From Sphingobium herbicidovorans (GTDB taxonomy: Bacteria > Pseudomonadota > Alphaproteobacteria > Sphingomonadales > Sphingomonadaceae), in assembly GCF_002080435.1 (NCBI RefSeq), contig NZ_CP020538.1, positions 496,001 to 560,000 on the forward strand: a stretch of 64,000 nt of DNA, given 5' to 3'. The position numbers were made by a program, and so were the translations under genes. The notes under the pieces are model-generated. The model did not search any database. It was given only the letters and a program-made list of their open reading frames with translations, and was not told the DNA's origin. How positions within the stretch are numbered: the stretch's first letter is position 1; each line of letters opens with the position of its first letter. Of this stretch, positions 31,112 to 40,068 are shown piece by piece.

Positions 31112-32329
31112 ATGAGCAACTATCAGTCCGATCTACTCCGCCTGCTCGAGACGCGCGGCTACATTCACCAGCTGACCGATGCGGAGGGGCTGGACGCGCT
31201 CGCCGCCAGACAGGTGGTGCCGGGCTATATCGGTTTCGATCCCACCGCGCCGTCGCTGCATGTCGGGCATCTGGTGTCCATCATGATGCTGCGCCAGTTG
31301 CAAAAGGCCGGGCACAAGCCGATCGTCCTGATGGGCGGCGGCACCGGCAAGATCGGCGATCCCAGCTTCAAGGACGAAGCCCGCAAGCTGCTGACCACCG
31401 ACGCCATCGCCGCCAATGTGTCGAGCATCAAGCGGGTGTTCGAGCGGTTCCTGAAATTCGGTGACGGGCCGACCGACGCGATCATGGTCGATAATGCGGA
31501 CTGGCTCGACAAGCTGGAATATATCCCTTTCCTGCGCGACATCGGGCAGCATTTTTCGGTCAACCGGATGCTGAGCTTCGATTCAGTCAAGATGAGGCTG
31601 GACCGCGAACAATCGCTCAGCTTTCTCGAATTCAACTACATGATCCTCCAGGCATATGACTTTCTGGAGCTTTCACGCCGGTCGGCCTGCCGATTGCAGA
31701 TGGGCGGTTCGGATCAGTGGGGCAACATCGTCAACGGCGTTGAACTGGCCCGGCGAGTCGATGGCACCCATGTGTTCGGCCTGACGACGCCGCTACTGAC
31801 CAACGCCGATGGCACCAAGATGGGCAAGACAGTCGGCGGCGCTGTGTGGCTGAACGAGGACCAGCTTTCCAGCTATGATTACTGGCAGTTCTGGCGGAAC
31901 ACGGCAGACGCCGACGTAGCCAATCGCCTGCGCCTGTTCACCGACCTTTCGATGGACGAGGTGACGCGCCTAGCCTCCTTGCAGGGCGCAGAGATCAACG
32001 AGGCCAAGAAGATCCTGGCCAATGAAGCGACGGCGCTTTGCCGGGGCGCAGATGCTGCGACGTTGGCGGCCGAGACGGCACGCAAGACTTTCGAGGAAGG
32101 CGCGTCAGACGCCAACCTGCCGACAGTTAGCCTGGGCGCGCAGGGTCTGAACATCGTTCAGGGCACGACTGCGCTAGGCTTTGCGACGTCCAACAAAGAG
32201 GTCCGGCGCAAACTTTCCGAAGGGGCGATCCGGGTGAATGGCGAAGTAGTCAGCGACCCGGCGCTGACACTTAAACCAGGTGACAAGGTCAGCTTCGGCG
32301 CAAAGAAACATGGATTAATAACCGACTGA
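31112..32329 (+). CDS. tyrS: tyrosyl-tRNA synthetase
   Basis: A 405-residue class I synthetase from ATG 31112 (an ATG at 31094 is also in frame; the frame extends far upstream without coding character). HIGH-type motif HVGHL is at residues 50-54, the KMSKS motif is KMGKT, and [15 protein letters not shown] binds the amino acid pocket. The C-terminal S4-like RNA-binding domain is present ([22 protein letters not shown]). It charges tRNA-Tyr in the cytoplasm. Confidence 0.97.
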   Translation: MSNYQSDLLRLLETRGYIHQLTDAEGLDALAARQVVPGYIGFDPTAPSLHVGHLVSIMMLRQLQKAGHKPIVLMGGGTGKIGDPSFKDEARKLLTTDAIAANVSSIKRVFERFLKFGDGPTDAIMVDNADWLDKLEYIPFLRDIGQHFSVNRMLSFDSVKMRLDREQSLSFLEFNYMILQAYDFLELSRRSACRLQMGGSDQWGNIVNGVELARRVDGTHVFGLTTPLLTNADGTKMGKTVGGAVWLNEDQLSSYDYWQFWRNTADADVANRLRLFTDLSMDEVTRLASLQGAEINEAKKILANEATALCRGADAATLAAETARKTFEEGASDANLPTVSLGAQGLNIVQGTTALGFATSNKEVRRKLSEGAIRVNGEVVSDPALTLKPGDKVSFGAKKHGLITD

Positions 32330-32341
32330 ATTTATACGAAG

Positions 32342-32356
32342 TTAAAACAGCATTAA
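32342..32356. promoter_or_regulatory. perfect CtrA-like box upstream of the PilZ gene
   Basis: TTAA, seven bases, TTAA, an exact match to the alphaproteobacterial CtrA recognition pattern. It lies 49 bases upstream of the PilZ start and 12 bases past the tyrS stop. The position is suited to control the PilZ gene. Assignment is by pattern. Confidence 0.6.
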
Positions 32357-32404
32357 GCATATCCCTTAAGACGGAAGCGACCGTTTCAACCGTACGTTTC
32401 ATTC

Positions 32405-32758
32405 ATGTCTTCGGTGCTCGCCAGCCTCGCTCAGGTCGCCCGTTCACGGGATCCTTCCATCAATCAGCGCCGCGCGGCGCGCGTACTGGTGGATATGGTC
32501 AGCCATATCACGGCGCGAGGGCGCACCCACGGCATCAGGGTTATCAATATTTCCGAGCTTGGACTGATGTGCCGGTCCGATGCTGAACTGTTGATCGGCG
32601 AGCGCGTGTCAGTGTGGCTGCCGATGATAAAGGACGTTCAGGCGGAGGTGCGCTGGGCTGAGGATGGCCGGGTCGGCATGGAGTTTTGCGCTCCCATCCA
32701 GCCGAGGATTTACGAATCGATGCTCTCGCTCATCCCGCCGCGCCAGACGGCTTGGTAA
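32405..32758 (+). CDS. PilZ domain protein
   Basis: A 117-residue single-domain PilZ protein. The c-di-GMP binding signature is present: RRAAR near residue 22 (RxxxR) and VINISELGLM near residue 45 (N/DxSxxG), with a hydrophobic barrel around VSVWLPMIKDVQAEVRWAEDGRVGMEF. It is expected to be a c-di-GMP receptor acting on motility or surface traits. A CtrA-like box lies just upstream. Convergent with recG, 42 bases away. Confidence 0.9.
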   Translation: MSSVLASLAQVARSRDPSINQRRAARVLVDMVSHITARGRTHGIRVINISELGLMCRSDAELLIGERVSVWLPMIKDVQAEVRWAEDGRVGMEFCAPIQPRIYESMLSLIPPRQTAW

Positions 32759-32800
32759 GGCCGCGCGCACACCTATTGGGTAAGACTGGCACTCCTAAAA

Positions 32801-34864
32801 TCAGCCGCTGCGAAGCAACCCGACCGCAGCGTCACGCTCGAACAAATAGAGGCATGTCCTGGCCGCCTGACCTCGCGCTTCGTCCAGACCGCCATCACGG
32901 TCGATAAGCAGTCGCGCATCATCGCGGGCCGCATCGAGCAGGGCGGAGAGATGCTCGGGTGTCGCGATCTTCAACTGCTGCTCGCCGGACTGACGCGTGC
33001 CCAGGATTTCGCCTGCTCCCCGCAACCGCAAATCTTCTTCGGCGATGCGGAAGCCATCATTGGTTTCCCGCATCAAGGCAAGCCGCGCCCTGGATGTTTC
33101 CGACAGCGCGCCGCCGCGCAACAGAATGCAGACGCTGTGGTTCTGGCCGCGTCCCACCCGACCTCTCAACTGGTGCAGTTGCGCAAGTCCGAAGCGGTCA
33201 GCGCCTTCGATGATGATGAGGCTGGAATTGGGGACATCGACGCCAACTTCGATCACGGTGGTGGCGACAAGTATCTGCGTCCGATTGGCGGCGAACGCCT
33301 CCATCGCAGCATCCTTGTCCGGGCCTTTCATGCGGCCATGGACCAACCCGACGCGATCGCCGAACCGCATCCTGAGCATCTCGGACCGCGCTTCTGCGGC
33401 AGCAAGATCGCTCTTTTCGCTTTCCTCCACCAAAGGACACACCCAATAGGCCTGGCCGCCGCCTTCCACATGGCGAGCCAGGGCATCGACCACCTCGTCC
33501 AGCCGGTTGGCGGACATCACTACGGTTTGGATTGGCTGTCGGCCCGGCGGCATCTCGTCCAGGCGAGAAACGTCCATCTCGCCATAATAGGTGAGCGTCA
33601 GCGTGCGGGGGATCGGCGTGGCGGTCATCACCAGCAGATGAGGTGTGCGTTCGGCCTTGGCGGACAGCATCATCCGCTGGGCGACGCCGAAGCGATGCTG
33701 TTCATCGATTACAGAAAGCGCGAGATTCCTGTAGCGCACGGCATCCTGAAAAATGGCGTGGGTGCCGACAAGGATATCGATGCTCCCATCCGCCAGGCCC
33801 ATCAGCGTAGACTCGCGCGTCCGGCCCTTTTCGCGCCCAGTGAGGATGGCGATCGTGACCGGAAGCCCCGACGCCATCTTGCGCAGCGTCTCATAATGCT
33901 GCCGGGCGAGGATTTCGGTAGGAGCGAGCAATGCGCCCTGAGCGCCCGCCTCCACCGTGTTGAGCAGCGCCATCAGGGCGACCAGCGTCTTGCCCGACCC
34001 CACATCGCCCTGGAGCAGCCGGAGCATTGGCACCGACTGGGCCATGTCGCCTTCAATTTCCCCAAAGGCGCGCCGTTGGGCGCCGGTGGGGGCGAAGGGC
34101 AGTTTCAACATGGCGCGCAGGCGGCCATCCCCCGCGATGGATAGACCCCTGCGCTTGCGAGACGACTGCCGGACCAGCATCAGTGCGAGTTGTCCCGCGA
34201 AGATTTCGTCATAGGCAAGGCGCTCGCGCGCTTGCGCGTCGGAAGGATCGGCGTGGATCCGAGTCAAAGCCTCCCGCCAAGACGGCCAACCTTTCCGTGC
34301 GAGCAGGCTTGGTTCTATCCACTCCGGAAGTTCGGGCGCACGCGCCAGCGCCTGCACCACAAAGTCGCGCATACGATTGTTGGTGAGACCTTCGGAAAGG
34401 CCATAAACCGGCTCGCGCGCCGGAATGGTTGCGGCTTCTTCCGGCGGCAGGACATAATCTGGATGGACGATCTGAAGATTCTCGCCATAGGCTTCCAGCT
34501 TGCCCGAGATGAATTTGGGTTCGTTCAGCGGAAGCAATTTGCGGGGCCAGCCGCTATTCTTGCCGAAATAGACCAACGCACATGTGTTGCCATGGCTATC
34601 CTGCGCGATAACACGAAAAGGGGCCCGTGCGCTGCCAGAGGCCCGATAATCGACGGGGGTGAGTTCGATGCCGATCACTCGCCCAGCGTCGCCAGAGGCT
34701 AGTTCATCTACCATTCGCCGGTCGATGAAGCTGACCGGCAGGTGAAAGGCCACATCAACAGCGCGGGCAAGCCCAAGCCGCTCCAACGGCTTGGCAAGCG
34801 CAGGGCCTACGCCCTTGAGCGCTTCTATTTCGGCGAAGAGTGGGTTGAGGATATCTGGGCGCAT
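32801..34864 (-). CDS. recG: ATP-dependent DNA helicase RecG
   Basis: A 687-residue branched-DNA helicase acting on stalled forks and recombination intermediates. The start at ATG 34864 (MRPDILNPLFAEIEALKGVGPALAKPLERLGL) fits family N termini; the frame extends to 34930. The wedge/OB domain spans about residues 1-230. Helicase motifs include I, LLQGDVGSGKTLVALMALL; II, VIDEQHRFGV; III, MTATPIPRTLTLTYYG; and V/VI, ATTVIEVGVDVPNSSLI and QLRGRVGRG. It is divergent from sdhE-mfd, across a region with a LexA-type site. Confidence 0.97.
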   Translation of the reverse strand: MRPDILNPLFAEIEALKGVGPALAKPLERLGLARAVDVAFHLPVSFIDRRMVDELASGDAGRVIGIELTPVDYRASGSARAPFRVIAQDSHGNTCALVYFGKNSGWPRKLLPLNEPKFISGKLEAYGENLQIVHPDYVLPPEEAATIPAREPVYGLSEGLTNNRMRDFVVQALARAPELPEWIEPSLLARKGWPSWREALTRIHADPSDAQARERLAYDEIFAGQLALMLVRQSSRKRRGLSIAGDGRLRAMLKLPFAPTGAQRRAFGEIEGDMAQSVPMLRLLQGDVGSGKTLVALMALLNTVEAGAQGALLAPTEILARQHYETLRKMASGLPVTIAILTGREKGRTRESTLMGLADGSIDILVGTHAIFQDAVRYRNLALSVIDEQHRFGVAQRMMLSAKAERTPHLLVMTATPIPRTLTLTYYGEMDVSRLDEMPPGRQPIQTVVMSANRLDEVVDALARHVEGGGQAYWVCPLVEESEKSDLAAAEARSEMLRMRFGDRVGLVHGRMKGPDKDAAMEAFAANRTQILVATTVIEVGVDVPNSSLIIIEGADRFGLAQLHQLRGRVGRGQNHSVCILLRGGALSETSRARLALMRETNDGFRIAEEDLRLRGAGEILGTRQSGEQQLKIATPEHLSALLDAARDDARLLIDRDGGLDEARGQAARTCLYLFERDAAVGLLRSG

Positions 34865-34941
34865 GTCTATCTGACGCCATCTAGCCCAGCCGGGACGGTG
34901 GTTCAAACATCCGATCGGCAAATTCGGCATGTTCGATCAAG

Positions 34942-34956
34942 GAACAAATTGTGAAC
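34942..34956. promoter_or_regulatory. LexA-type box overlapping the sdhE start
   Basis: GAAC, seven bases, GAAC, the direct-repeat form of the alphaproteobacterial LexA (SOS) operator. A further half site, GTTC at 34931-34934, lies seven bases upstream of the first GAAC. The site spans the GTG start of sdhE and is about 78 bases upstream of recG, both in a DNA-repair neighbourhood (recG, mfd). Pattern-based call. Confidence 0.5.
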
Positions 34957-35220
34957 GAAGATCCCCGCATCCGCCGCCTGCAGTTCCGCGCCTGGCACCG
35001 CGGCATAAAAGAAGCGGATCTGGCGGTGGGCGGATTCTTCGATCGCTATCATGACACATGGAGCGAAGAAGAAATTCAATGGTTCGAGCGGTTCATGGAT
35101 GAACAGGATGCGGACATCATGGCGTGGGCGATGGGGACATTGCCCGTGCCAGCTGAGTGGCAGGGACCTATGTGGGACAAATTCGCGAAGCTGGATTTTG
35201 TCGAAATCGGGAAGAAATAG
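34951..35220 (+). CDS. sdhE: succinate dehydrogenase assembly factor SdhE
   Basis: An 89-residue protein that assists covalent FAD attachment to the succinate dehydrogenase flavoprotein. It shows the family pattern: RRLQFRAWHRGIKEADLAVGGFFDRYHDTW with the RG-x-x-E-x-D motif, then WFERFMDEQDADIMAWAMG. The start is GTG 34951, with AAGGAAC upstream, and is consistent with family N termini. It is followed by mfd 68 bases downstream, an order seen in related genomes. Confidence 0.92.
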   Translation: MNEDPRIRRLQFRAWHRGIKEADLAVGGFFDRYHDTWSEEEIQWFERFMDEQDADIMAWAMGTLPVPAEWQGPMWDKFAKLDFVEIGKK

Positions 35221-35243
35221 GCTTCCGGCCGCACGCTGACATG

Positions 35244-35275
35244 CCTCCCCTCACCCTTTCCCCAAGTGGGAGGGG
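35244..35275 (+). repeat. inverted repeat of the CCCTC/GAGGG type between sdhE and mfd
   Basis: A hairpin with arms at 35244-35249 and 35268-35273 and a longer, imperfect C-rich centre. It resembles a degraded copy of the perfect hairpin at 61135-61160. Such C-tract/G-tract palindromes are typical dispersed intergenic repeats in sphingomonads; function unknown. Confidence 0.5.
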
Positions 35276-35288
35276 AACCGAGAAGTAA

Positions 35289-38200
35289 ATGACCGATCTT
35301 CTGAAAATCCTCAAAGCGAAATCTCCCATCACTCTTTCGGGCGTGCCGGCCGGGTTTCAGCCTTGGTTGCTGGCGGACATAGCCCGGGCTGCGCCTGGGC
35401 GAGCCATGTTTGTCGCACCCGACGAGCAACTTATGCGGGCGGTGGCGGATACCGCGCACTATTTCGCCCCGGAAATTGAGATTGTCGAGATACCAGCCTG
35501 GGACTGTCTGCCTTATGACCGGGCAAGTCCTTCGCTGCGTACGGCTTCTGCGCGGTTGGCGGGGCTTTATGCGCTTCAAGGCGAGCCGAAGGGGCCGCAG
35601 CTTGTCCTGACCACGCTCAATGCCCTGACGCAGCGCACGCTGACGCCCTTCCGCGTCCGACAACTGGTAGCCAAGCTCGCGCCCAAGGAGCGGATCGCGA
35701 TTTCGCGGCTGGCCGAAATGTTGCAGGCCAACGGCTATGTGCGGACCGATACGGTGCATGATCGGGGCGAGTTTGCGATTCGCGGCGGCATCGTCGATCT
35801 GTTCCCCGGGGGTGAGGAGCAGCCGTTGCGACTCGACTTCTTCGGGGACGAAATTGAGACGGTGCGCCGCTTCGATCCCGCCGACCAAAGAACCAGCGGG
35901 AGCGTGGAGGGCTTCACCCTCCTCCCCGCTTCGGAGGCGCTGCTCGATGAGGAGACGATCAAGCGCTTCCGGGGTCGCTATCGCGAGACGTTCGGGGCGA
36001 CAGCTACGGGCGATCCGCTCTATCAGGCGGTGAGCGACGGGCGACGGCTTGCGGGGATGGAACACTGGCTGCCGCTGTTCGAGGAACGGCTGGTGCCGAT
36101 GACCGAGCATCTGGGCGGCGATACGGTCGTCGTGCTCGACCATGGGGTGCCCGGATCGGCGGACGCCCGGTTCGAAGCGATCCGCGACTATCACGCCAAT
36201 CGAGTACAGGCGAAATCCTCTGATCCGGGCGCCTATCGGCCGCTGGAGCCCAGGGCGCTTTATCTGGATGCGGAGGAATGGGCCGGGATCGTGCGCGACT
36301 GGCCCATGCACGAAACAACGCCCTTTCACGAACCGGAAAGCGCGACCGTCCTCGATTTCGAAGTGGACGGGCCACGCGATTTCGCGCCGGAGCGGGCGCA
36401 GAACGCCAATGTCTATGAGGCGGTAGGGAAACACATTGCCTCCCTCCACAAGGCCAAGAAGAAGGTCGTCATCGCCAGCTATTCCGTAGGGGCGCGGGAA
36501 CGACTTTCGGGGCTGCTCATCGATCATGGGCTGAAACGGGTTGCCGCCGCAGATAGCTGGCAGGAGGCGCTGGGCGTCGCCGCCGCCGGCAGCACCGTGC
36601 TGACGGTCCTGCCGCTGGATCATGGCTTCACGGCGCCGGATGTGGCGGTGCTGACCGAACAGGACATGTTGGGTGACCGGCTGGTGCGACGTGCCAAGCG
36701 GAAGAAGAGCGCCGACGCCTTCCTCGCGGAGCTGGCGACGCTCTCGCCGGGCGATCTGGTCGTGCATATGGATCACGGCATCGGCCGTTATGAAGGGCTG
36801 ACCCAGATCCCGGTCGCCAAGGCCGCGCATGACTGCGTTGCGCTGGAATATGCGGGGGGCGACAAGCTCTACGTGCCGGTGGAGAATCTGGAGGTTCTCT
36901 CCCGCTATGGTTCCGACAGCGAAGGCGTGAGCCTTGACAAGCTGGGCGGCGAGGCGTGGCAGCGGCGTAAGGCGAAGATGAAGGAGCGCATCCGCGAGAT
37001 TGCGGGTGAATTGCTCAAGACAGCTGCGGAGCGCGCCCTTCGCGCAGCGACCGTGGCAGAACCCGATAGTGCCGGCTATCCAGCGTTCGTAGATCGCTTC
37101 CCCTATCAGGAAACCGAAGATCAGGATCGCGCGATCAGCGATGTGATCGAGGATCTGGGAGCAGGCCGTCCGATGGACCGGTTGGTGTGCGGCGACGTCG
37201 GGTTCGGCAAGACCGAAGTCGCCCTGCGTGCTGCCTTCGTCGCGGCGATGGCCGGGATGCAGGTTGTGTTGATCTGCCCGACCACCCTGCTTGCCCGTCA
37301 GCATCATATGAATTTCGAAGAGCGCTTTCGGGGCTTTCCCGTGAATATCGGGCGCTTGTCGCGTCTGGTCCCGGACAAGGAGGCCAAGGCAGTGAAGGCG
37401 GGCCTTGCCGATGGGACCATCGACATTGTCGTCGGCACCCATGCACTGCTCGCCAAGGGTCTAGAATTCAAACGGCTTGGCCTTGTCATTGTCGATGAGG
37501 AACAACGGTTCGGCGTCACTCACAAGGAGCGGCTCAAGAGCCTCAAGACCGATGTGCATGTGCTGACGCTGACTGCGACGCCGATCCCCCGAACCTTGCA
37601 GATGGCTATGTCGGGATTGCGGGAATTGTCCGTCATCCAGACCCCGCCGGTCGATCGTCTGGCGGTACGCACCTATATCATGCCCTGGGACGGGGTCGTG
37701 ATCCGCGAGGCTCTGCTACGCGAACATTATCGAGGGGGGCAAAGCTTCTTCGTGGTCCCGCGCATCGCCGACCTGACCGAAATAGAGGAGTTCCTGCGGA
37801 CCGAGGTGCCCGAGGTGCGACCCGTGGTGGCCCACGGCCAAATGTCGGCTGGCGAGGTCGAGGAGCGCATGTCGGCCTTCTACGACAAACGATATGATGT
37901 GCTCCTCTCGACCACGATCGTGGAGAGCGGCCTTGATATCCCCTCTGCCAACACGCTCATCATCCACCGCGCGGATCGGTTCGGGTTGGCGCAGCTCTAT
38001 CAGTTGCGCGGGCGCGTGGGCCGGGCCAAGACGCGGGCCTATGCCTATTTCACGACGCCCGCGAACCGGGTCATCACCGAAACGGCGGAGAAACGACTTA
38101 AGGTGCTGTCCGACCTGGATACACTGGGGGCGGGCTTCCAGCTGGCCAGCCATGATCTTGACATTCGTGGTGCGGGAAACCTCGTGGGCGACGAGCAATC

Positions 38201-38750
38201 CGGCCATATCAAGGAAGTCGGGTTCGAACTTTATCAGTCGATGCTGGAGGATGCCATTCTCGAAGCAAAGGCCGGCGGGGCCGGTATCGAAAGGCGGGAA
38301 AGCTTCTCCCCGCAAATCAGCGTGGACGCGCCAATCCTCATCCCGGAGGAGTATGTGCCGGATCTGGACCTGCGCATGGGTCTGTACCGCCGCCTGAACG
38401 AGGTCGAAGATCGTCAGGGGCTGGAGGCGTTCGCCGCCGAGTTGATCGACCGGTTCGGAAAACTGCCCGCACCAACCCAGAATCTTTTCAAGATCATAGA
38501 GATCAAGCAGAATTGCGTCGCAGCCAATATCGCGAAGATCGACGTCGGCCCGAAGGGTGCGCTGGTCAGCTTTTTTGAAGATCGTTTTCCCAACCCTGCG
38601 GGACTCGTCTCATATATTCAGCGGCTGGACGGCGTCGCGCGGTTGCGGCCGGATAGCAAGGTCGTGGTAAACAGGGCCTGGGCTGATCCCGCCGCGCGAT
38701 TGAATGGCGCGTTGCAATTGTCGAAGGGGCTCGCAAAGGCGGCAGGATAG
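35289..38750 (+). CDS. mfd: transcription-repair coupling factor Mfd
   Basis: A 1153-residue protein that removes stalled RNA polymerase at DNA lesions and recruits UvrA. The N-terminal UvrB-like part (about 1-330) is followed by the RNA polymerase-interacting domain around DLVVHMDHGIGRYEGLTQIPV. RecG-like helicase motifs come next: CGDVGFGKTEVALRAAF (Walker A), VIVDEEQRFGV (II), LTATPIPRTLQMAM (III), VESGLDIPSANTL and QLRGRVGRAKTRAYAYF. The TRCF C-terminal domain begins near AGGAGIERRESFSPQISVD. Length and order are typical. Confidence 0.98.
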   Translation: MTDLLKILKAKSPITLSGVPAGFQPWLLADIARAAPGRAMFVAPDEQLMRAVADTAHYFAPEIEIVEIPAWDCLPYDRASPSLRTASARLAGLYALQGEPKGPQLVLTTLNALTQRTLTPFRVRQLVAKLAPKERIAISRLAEMLQANGYVRTDTVHDRGEFAIRGGIVDLFPGGEEQPLRLDFFGDEIETVRRFDPADQRTSGSVEGFTLLPASEALLDEETIKRFRGRYRETFGATATGDPLYQAVSDGRRLAGMEHWLPLFEERLVPMTEHLGGDTVVVLDHGVPGSADARFEAIRDYHANRVQAKSSDPGAYRPLEPRALYLDAEEWAGIVRDWPMHETTPFHEPESATVLDFEVDGPRDFAPERAQNANVYEAVGKHIASLHKAKKKVVIASYSVGARERLSGLLIDHGLKRVAAADSWQEALGVAAAGSTVLTVLPLDHGFTAPDVAVLTEQDMLGDRLVRRAKRKKSADAFLAELATLSPGDLVVHMDHGIGRYEGLTQIPVAKAAHDCVALEYAGGDKLYVPVENLEVLSRYGSDSEGVSLDKLGGEAWQRRKAKMKERIREIAGELLKTAAERALRAATVAEPDSAGYPAFVDRFPYQETEDQDRAISDVIEDLGAGRPMDRLVCGDVGFGKTEVALRAAFVAAMAGMQVVLICPTTLLARQHHMNFEERFRGFPVNIGRLSRLVPDKEAKAVKAGLADGTIDIVVGTHALLAKGLEFKRLGLVIVDEEQRFGVTHKERLKSLKTDVHVLTLTATPIPRTLQMAMSGLRELSVIQTPPVDRLAVRTYIMPWDGVVIREALLREHYRGGQSFFVVPRIADLTEIEEFLRTEVPEVRPVVAHGQMSAGEVEERMSAFYDKRYDVLLSTTIVESGLDIPSANTLIIHRADRFGLAQLYQLRGRVGRAKTRAYAYFTTPANRVITETAEKRLKVLSDLDTLGAGFQLASHDLDIRGAGNLVGDEQSGHIKEVGFELYQSMLEDAILEAKAGGAGIERRESFSPQISVDAPILIPEEYVPDLDLRMGLYRRLNEVEDRQGLEAFAAELIDRFGKLPAPTQNLFKIIEIKQNCVAANIAKIDVGPKGALVSFFEDRFPNPAGLVSYIQRLDGVARLRPDSKVVVNRAWADPAARLNGALQLSKGLAKAAG

Positions 38751-38878
38751 AGCGCCAGGCGCGGCCTCCGCCAGCGACAAGAGTTCTTCACGGGCCAGCA
38801 AAGTTTCAGCAATGGTCGCAACCTAAATCCGGTCGCGATGACCAGGCAGCAAAGCCCGGCATCAAGCAGGAGACTGAA

Positions 38879-39301
38879 ATGAGTTTGACTCTTATGGCGA
38901 TGGCTGCGGCAGCCGCCACGCCCCAAGCCACACATAGCGTTCAGATCGACCACGGGGGGACGCCGGTAACGGCGACCTACAGCGCGCGGGCGGAGTTTCG
39001 CCACAAGACCGTGGGCGCAAGAACGCCGAACCGTATGGATACGCAGCGTTGTCAGTGGACCGCAACGATCGTGGTTGATCGGGCGCTTGGTCACGGTCCG
39101 GCACTGGGCCGCACGGTTTCTACCGACAAGCGGTTTTCCGGTAGCGAGGCGGGCGCATGTACGCCCGGACGCCAACCTGGCGCGCGCAATCTGGCGCGGC
39201 ACGATATGGCGATCCGCGATCACTTGATCGCCGTGGCCGAAAAGGACCGCGCGCCCTTGCTGGCCGAGCTTGATGCCGTTCGCAACCTTGCCTCGAACTG
39301 A
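38879..39301 (+). CDS. small exported protein of unknown function
   Basis: A 140-residue protein. The N terminus (MSLTLMAMAAAAATPQA) looks like a short signal or membrane-proximal segment with cleavage near ATPQA. The rest contains two Cys residues (near RCQWTATIVVDR and GACTPGRQPG), which could form a disulfide, and a C-terminal helix (RDHLIAVAEKDRAPLLAELDAVRN). I do not recognise it. It overlaps the following gene by 29 bases; both are probably one unit, 128 bases after mfd. Confidence 0.68.
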   Translation: MSLTLMAMAAAAATPQATHSVQIDHGGTPVTATYSARAEFRHKTVGARTPNRMDTQRCQWTATIVVDRALGHGPALGRTVSTDKRFSGSEAGACTPGRQPGARNLARHDMAIRDHLIAVAEKDRAPLLAELDAVRNLASN

Positions 39302-40019
39302 AATCCGGCTGGCGCTGGTGGCGGGACTGATCGCCTGCGCCAGCGCCTCCCCCGTTCGCGCGCAATATGCGCAAGGAGTGTCAGCCACGATTGAGGCCGC
39401 CAGCGACGAACGGCGACGGGGCCTAAGCTGGAGTGACGGCGATCCCGTGCTGCGCGGGTCTGTTTCGGTGCCGGTGGCGCAGGGGTTCAGCCTCGACGGC
39501 ACAGCCGTTTCCCTGTGGGGAAGTAGCCGGCATGGCGGCGCGGAAGCCGTCTTGGATCTGGGAGGAAGCTATGTCAGGCAGATTGACGGATGGAGGCTGT
39601 CGGCAGAGGCGCGCTACCATCTGTTTCCCGGCGCATCGGGTCAGGGTTATGGCGAGGTTGGTGGAGGCGTCGGCTTTCTGATCGGCCCGGCAAATGTCGA
39701 TCTGAACGCGAGCTACGCGCCGCGACAACCCTCCATCGGGGGAGAGAATCTCTATCTCTCGGCTTTGGCGATGGTTGGCGTACCCGGAACGCCATTCACG
39801 ATTTCGGGACGAATTGGACGGTCGTCCGGTGATGTGCGCGATCCTGTTCAGGCAGCACGCCTCCGGCCTGACGGCGTTTACTGGGACCATGGCATCAGCG
39901 TCGACTATTTGAAGGGACGCTGGTTTGCCGGGGTTCGCTACGCCAACAGCAGCATCGATGGACCCATGTCACGTCACGCAGGTGCAAGGCTCATAGGGCG
40001 GGTGGGCCTGGCTCTTTAG
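39273..40019 (+). CDS. TorF-like putative outer-membrane porin
   Basis: A 248-residue protein from ATG 39273 (a TTG at 39270 is also in frame). It has a signal peptide (RLALVAGLIACASASPVRA) ending near residue 31. The mature part is made of amphipathic strands with alternating hydrophobic residues (SVSVPVAQGFSLDGTAVSLWG, LDLGGSYVRQIDGWRLSAEARYHLF, GEVGGGVGFLIGPANVDLNASYAP) and ends VGLAL, typical of beta-barrel ends. This build fits the TorF/DUF-type putative porins; the solute is unknown. The start overlaps the upstream gene. Confidence 0.75.
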   Translation: MPFATLPRTEIRLALVAGLIACASASPVRAQYAQGVSATIEAASDERRRGLSWSDGDPVLRGSVSVPVAQGFSLDGTAVSLWGSSRHGGAEAVLDLGGSYVRQIDGWRLSAEARYHLFPGASGQGYGEVGGGVGFLIGPANVDLNASYAPRQPSIGGENLYLSALAMVGVPGTPFTISGRIGRSSGDVRDPVQAARLRPDGVYWDHGISVDYLKGRWFAGVRYANSSIDGPMSRHAGARLIGRVGLAL

Positions 40020-40068
40020 CCTCTCGCCCGTCGCTCTGCTTTCATATCTACCAGCAGCCGAACGGGGA

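Noticed and set aside
35076..37442. 788-residue open frame opposite mfd
   Set aside because: Antisense shadow of mfd in high-G+C DNA, with no domain or ribosome site.
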